A stretch of 10,606 nt of DNA from JACJXF01 sp964349045 (lineage in GTDB: Bacteria; Bacteroidota; Bacteroidia; Bacteroidales; GCA-2748055): the NCBI GenBank assembly GCA_964349045.1, contig CAYGFI010000167.1, positions 1 through 10,606 of the forward strand. Reading direction: 5' to 3'. Both the position numbers and the translations under genes were made by a program. The notes below the pieces were generated by a model. The model saw nothing but the letters and a program-made list of their open reading frames with translations. It did not search any database and had not been told where the DNA came from. Positions 8,054 through 10,606 of this stretch are shown here, in pieces; the stretch's first letter is position 1; each line of letters begins with the position of its first letter.

Positions 8054-8084
8054 TTGCGATCTTAATCCGCAAAAACTATCTTTG
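8054..8084 (+). promoter_or_regulatory. Bacteroidota-type promoter for the ompH-like gene
   Basis: TATCTTTG at 8077-8084 matches the Bacteroidota -7 consensus TAnnTTTG perfectly. A TTG at 8054-8056 sits 20 nt upstream, near the expected place of the -33 element (consensus TTTG, about 19 nt away). Transcription would begin around 8090, giving a short leader of roughly 20 nt before the ATG at 8113. It lies in the 105-bp gap after the PorP/SprF gene, suggesting that the ompH-like gene starts its own transcript. Confidence 0.65.
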
Positions 8085-8112
8085 CACAAATTATTTAAAA
8101 ACTATCGTTGAA

Positions 8113-8733
8113 ATGAAGAAATTAAACACGATCCTTCTCATCGGGTTGATACTTGCCGTTAGTGTATTATATATCCTGCATTTTACACAGGATAATAAAC
8201 CAACAACAAAAACAGAAACCGCCAGCCTTTCGAATCCTGTAGCAGTTACAGATGCAGTCATTGCTTATATTAATCTGGATACCCTGTTGATTCAAATGGA
8301 GATGTATAAAGACTTCCAATCGAGCCTGGCAAAAAAACAAAAAGAACTGGAAAGTAATTTCGGAACCAAATATAAAACATTTGAAAAAAATGTTACTGAT
8401 CTTCAGACAAAAGTGAATAAAGGACTTCTGACCCGTGCTGAAGCTGAGCAGATGAATCAGCAGCTCGCCAACGATCAGATGCAGCTCGAAAATCTTAATA
8501 CTACCTACACACAGCAGCTTCAGGAAGAAGGAATCGTGAGTAACCGTAAAGTCATTGATTATATTATGGAATATCTTAAAGAATATACCACTGACAAAAA
8601 CATAAAGTTTATTTTTAGTTATACTTTTGGCGGAAATCTTTTATACATGGATGGCACCTTCGACATTACCAATGACATTCTTACCGGAGTAAATCAAAAA
8701 TACCTGGCAGAAAAACCCGCTGTTAAGAAGTAA
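8113..8733 (+). CDS. OmpH/Skp-family periplasmic chaperone-like protein
   Basis: The 206-residue protein has an N-terminal hydrophobic segment (about residues 6-24) and a polar, Thr-rich linker (about 26-45). The OmpH entry strand IAYINLDTLL (50-59) follows, then a long charged helical region likely to be a coiled coil (about 65-140), and closing strands around IKFIFSY and LLYMDGTFDITNDIL (164-190). This is the Skp/OmpH fold, in which a trimeric chaperone holds unfolded outer-membrane proteins in the periplasm. No clear signal-peptidase site follows the hydrophobic segment, so the protein may stay anchored in the inner membrane. It starts at the ATG just after its own promoter and is followed after 6 nt by the glycosyltransferase gene, so the two are probably cotranscribed. 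OmpH family is likely; the client is unknown. Confidence 0.85.
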   Translation: MKKLNTILLIGLILAVSVLYILHFTQDNKPTTKTETASLSNPVAVTDAVIAYINLDTLLIQMEMYKDFQSSLAKKQKELESNFGTKYKTFEKNVTDLQTKVNKGLLTRAEAEQMNQQLANDQMQLENLNTTYTQQLQEEGIVSNRKVIDYIMEYLKEYTTDKNIKFIFSYTFGGNLLYMDGTFDITNDILTGVNQKYLAEKPAVKK

Positions 8734-8739
8734 GATTCC

Positions 8740-10011
8740 GTGGGACCGGCCCTGAATTACCAGAAAAAACATGCGGCAGGTGATGAACTGATCAATACGA
8801 CGCCTGAGAAAGAGGTGAAATTTATAGTAGTTGTACCTGCATATATTGAGACCAGACTTGAAGAAAGTCTGGTTTCTCTTTTTAATGCAACTGCTCCATC
8901 GCTGCCGGTAGAAATTATCATTGTAATAAACTGGCCTGAGGATGCAAGTCAGGAGAATATCCACATCAGTCGTGAGGTCAGTTCATCGGCTAATTCCTGG
9001 GCTGAAAAGCATTCTTCCGGAAAAAAACGTTTTCATGTTATTGAAAAGGGATTTATCCCGCGAAAAAAAGCAGGTGTCGGTTTTGCCCGAAAAACAGGCA
9101 TGGATGAGGCAGTAAGAAGATTTCTCAAAGCTGAACAGGAAAACGGGATAATTGTTTCCTTTGATGCGGACACAACATGCGAAACAAATTATTTCACTTC
9201 AATTGAAGATCATTTCCTTCGTTATCCCTCAACCGACGGATGTTCCATATATTTCGAACATCCGATCGAAGGAACTGAATACAATCCGTCTGTTTATTTG
9301 GCAATCATTCAATACGAACTTCATATGCGCTGTTACCTCCATTCAATAAGGCATAGTGGATTTCCGAATGCTTTTTATACCGTGGGATCTGCCTTTGCTG
9401 TATTGGCTTCAAGCTATTGCAGGCAGGGAGGAATGAATATCCGGCAGGCCGGTGAAGACTTTTATTTCCTGCAGAAATTTTTCGACCTGGGCACCTTTTC
9501 TGACTTATCAGAAACCAGGGTAATTCCATCTCCCAGGCCTTCGCTTCGCGTGCCTTTTGGAACCGGAAAATCCATTGATCAGCTATTAAAAAGCGGAGAA
9601 TCCATGAAAACCTACCATCCTGCAATCTTCGATATTCTAGGAGAGTTTTTTGCCCTTATCCCCCTGTTTTTTGAACAGAATTTATCCTCTAACAATTTCG
9701 GACTTTCATCTTTACATCCCTGCCTGCTTGAATTTCTGAACCATTCAGGATTCAATGATGAACTTCAGGACATAAAAAATAATTCGGCTGGTCCTGTAGC
9801 ATTCAGAAAACGTTTCTACAGATATTTCAATATGTTTCGGATTTTAAAGTTTGTAAAATATGCACGAAAATTCTTTCCCGATCTTCCTGTTGGTGAGTCT
9901 GCCCTTTTGATAATGCAAAAAACAGGGATGAAAACATGGCAGGGTATAAGCGAAAAAGAAATGTTGCTGGAGTTCCGTGCAAAAGACAGGAAGACTACCG
10001 GTTTACAATGA
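8740..10011 (+). CDS. Family 2 glycosyltransferase-like protein
   Basis: The 423-residue product shows a GT-A nucleotide-sugar-binding start, KFIVVVPAYIE (residues 27-37), a GVGFARKTGMDEA segment (112-124), a metal-binding DAD motif in IVSFDADTT (138-146), and GED at 238-240 as the probable acidic acceptor/catalytic motif. RVIPSPRPSLRVPFGTG (260-276) follows, then a C-terminal helical part. No transmembrane segment is evident, so it is likely cytosolic or peripheral. Donor and acceptor sugars cannot be deduced. The start is GTG: the preceding in-frame stop is the ompH-like gene's TAA at 8731, with only GAT and TCC between, and no ATG occurs before the catalytic core. The 3' end overlaps the convergent DivIC gene by 17 nt. 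GT2 assignment is good; the pathway is unknown. Confidence 0.82.
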   Translation: MGPALNYQKKHAAGDELINTTPEKEVKFIVVVPAYIETRLEESLVSLFNATAPSLPVEIIIVINWPEDASQENIHISREVSSSANSWAEKHSSGKKRFHVIEKGFIPRKKAGVGFARKTGMDEAVRRFLKAEQENGIIVSFDADTTCETNYFTSIEDHFLRYPSTDGCSIYFEHPIEGTEYNPSVYLAIIQYELHMRCYLHSIRHSGFPNAFYTVGSAFAVLASSYCRQGGMNIRQAGEDFYFLQKFFDLGTFSDLSETRVIPSPRPSLRVPFGTGKSIDQLLKSGESMKTYHPAIFDILGEFFALIPLFFEQNLSSNNFGLSSLHPCLLEFLNHSGFNDELQDIKNNSAGPVAFRKRFYRYFNMFRILKFVKYARKFFPDLPVGESALLIMQKTGMKTWQGISEKEMLLEFRAKDRKTTGLQ

Positions 10012-10315
10012 CAAAAATATCTTCATTGTCTTTCTTCATAAGGTATTGCTCGCGAGCATATTTTTCAAGCATTTCAGGACTACTATGAAGTTCAACCAGT
10101 CTTGCGGAATCATTTACAATCTTTTCCTGATAATATACACGATCACTTTTAAGCTGATGAAATTCACGAATCATTCCTGCCCTGTCAATTAATTTATTAT
10201 TATCGAAAAAAGTAAGCCAGAGCAAAACAAGGATAATGGTGAGAAGATACTTATTTCTAAGGTAGGGTAATAACCATCTCCAAATTGCTTTTAGATAAAT
10301 CAATGCAGTATTCAT
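9995..10315 (-). CDS. DivIC/FtsB-family septum formation initiator
   Basis: The 106-residue minus-strand product has a short basic cytoplasmic N-terminus, one transmembrane segment (about residues 23-37, LLTIILVLLWLTFF), a coiled-coil region (about 45-75, REFHQLKSDRVYYQEKI) and the family's C-terminal motif around EKYAREQYLMKKDNEDIFVI (84-103). This is the FtsB/DivIC architecture: a bitopic divisome protein that pairs with FtsL-type partners at the septum. Length is typical. The ATG at 10313-10315 is the first possible start, since an in-frame TGA lies two codons upstream, and a GAGGG directly abuts the ATG. It converges on the glycosyltransferase gene and overlaps its end by 17 nt, so it is transcribed independently. 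Confidence 0.9.
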   Translation of the reverse strand: MNTALIYLKAIWRWLLPYLRNKYLLTIILVLLWLTFFDNNKLIDRAGMIREFHQLKSDRVYYQEKIVNDSARLVELHSSPEMLEKYAREQYLMKKDNEDIFVIVNR

Positions 10316-10319
10316 CCCT

Positions 10320-10351
10320 CAAAATTATAGAAAAACCCATGTACTTCGAAA
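10320..10351 (-). promoter_or_regulatory. Candidate promoter for the DivIC gene (possibly leaderless)
   Basis: On the minus strand TAATTTTG (10327 to 10320) fits the TAnnTTTG -7 consensus. TTTC (10351 to 10348) lies 20 nt upstream as a one-mismatch -33 element. The -7 box ends only 4 nt before the start codon, so transcription would start at or next to the ATG and the mRNA would be nearly leaderless. The region is AT-rich, so a chance match is possible. Confidence 0.35.
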
Positions 10352-10544
10352 CTCTTTGGAAGTATTTTATTAACAACAAGTGTACATTTAATTTAGGAAT
10401 TTTGGAATTTGAAAATTCGAAAATATATTAATTAATGATTCCAGGTAAACTTTTATCATCAAATAGATTCATTGTCAATTATTACCAGTTATTTTTAAAA
10501 TTTGTCATAATTTTTTGGGGGTTTGAATTTTCTTCATTTTCTAA

Positions 10545-10573
10545 TTTTCAAATTAATCCATTTTCAAATTAAT
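10545..10573. repeat. Direct repeat TTTTCAAATTAAT (two copies, 16-nt period)
   Basis: Identical 13-mers TTTTCAAATTAAT occur at 10545-10557 and 10561-10573, separated by CCA. An inverted match (AATTTGAAAATT) lies about 130 nt upstream at 10406-10417. TTTTCAAATT-type motifs recur in intergenic DNA of some Bacteroidota, from general familiarity. No function is visible. Confidence 0.6.
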
Positions 10574-10606
10574 TTACTCCTCCTGCATAAACATATACTT
10601 ATAATC

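Larger units (their letters stand above)
10316..10606. other. AT-rich non-coding region upstream of DivIC gene
   Basis: I find no credible coding region, tRNA or rRNA here. Besides the candidate DivIC promoter it holds a 12-nt element AATTTGAAAATT (10406-10417). Its reverse complement AATTTTCAAATT occurs at 10543-10554, with a shorter copy near 10560-10570. The final bases show no recognisable gene start. Confidence 0.6.

Noticed and set aside
8641..8964. Antisense 107-codon reading frame on the minus strand
   Set aside because: It lies across the ends of two well-supported plus-strand genes, has no recognisable domain, and has a composition consistent with a shadow frame.
9977..10192. Plus-strand reading frame after the glycosyltransferase
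   Set aside because: It is antisense to the DivIC gene, whose family motifs are clear on the minus strand.

Overview
The window looks like chromosomal DNA of a member of the Bacteroidota, most likely Bacteroidales/Marinilabiliales or a related environmental lineage. The evidence is a gliding-motility/type IX secretion (T9SS) C-terminal domain on a giant surface protein, a PorP/SprF-family outer-membrane protein downstream of it, a Bacteroidota-style DivIC/FtsB protein ending in an MKKxNEDIFVI-type motif, a promoter matching the Bacteroidota sigma-factor consensus (TAnnTTTG), and weak or absent Shine-Dalgarno sequences.

Layout. Positions 1-6639 hold the 3' part of a very large plus-strand gene; its 5' end lies outside the window. 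It encodes at least 2212 residues of stacked beta-sandwich domains. These are a near-identical ~100-residue tandem array (300-nt period, 1-1701), a mixed PKD-like/Ig-like stretch (1702-3042), six more diverged Ig-like domains (3043-4797), a linker domain, five PKD domains (about 5056-6312) and a type-B T9SS sorting domain (about 6325-6636). A 384-bp intergenic region (6640-7023) follows. It contains two blocks of degenerate heptanucleotide repeats and a cluster of inverted and direct repeats. Next comes the PorP/SprF gene (7024-8007, GTG start). After a well-matched promoter (8054-8084) there is a small OmpH/Skp-like gene (8113-8733) and, 6 nt later in the same frame, a family 2 glycosyltransferase-like gene (8740-10011, GTG start). 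A minus-strand DivIC/FtsB-family cell-division gene (9995-10315) converges on it and overlaps its 3' end by 17 nt. The last 291 bp are AT-rich and non-coding, with short direct and inverted repeats.

How the genes may work together. The giant repeat protein and the PorP/SprF gene form a plausible client-and-partner pair: type-B CTD proteins such as SprB are known to need a dedicated SprF-like partner for secretion or surface display through T9SS. The membrane-anchored Skp-like protein could serve envelope biogenesis generally, but it has its own promoter, so a link to the T9SS pair is only inferred. The glycosyltransferase and DivIC probably belong to unrelated housekeeping functions.

I see no clearly new defence or mobile system. 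The most interesting signals are the exactly periodic repeat array with signs of recent homogenisation, the heptanucleotide tract, the atypical start of the sorting domain, and the structured leader of the PorP/SprF gene.
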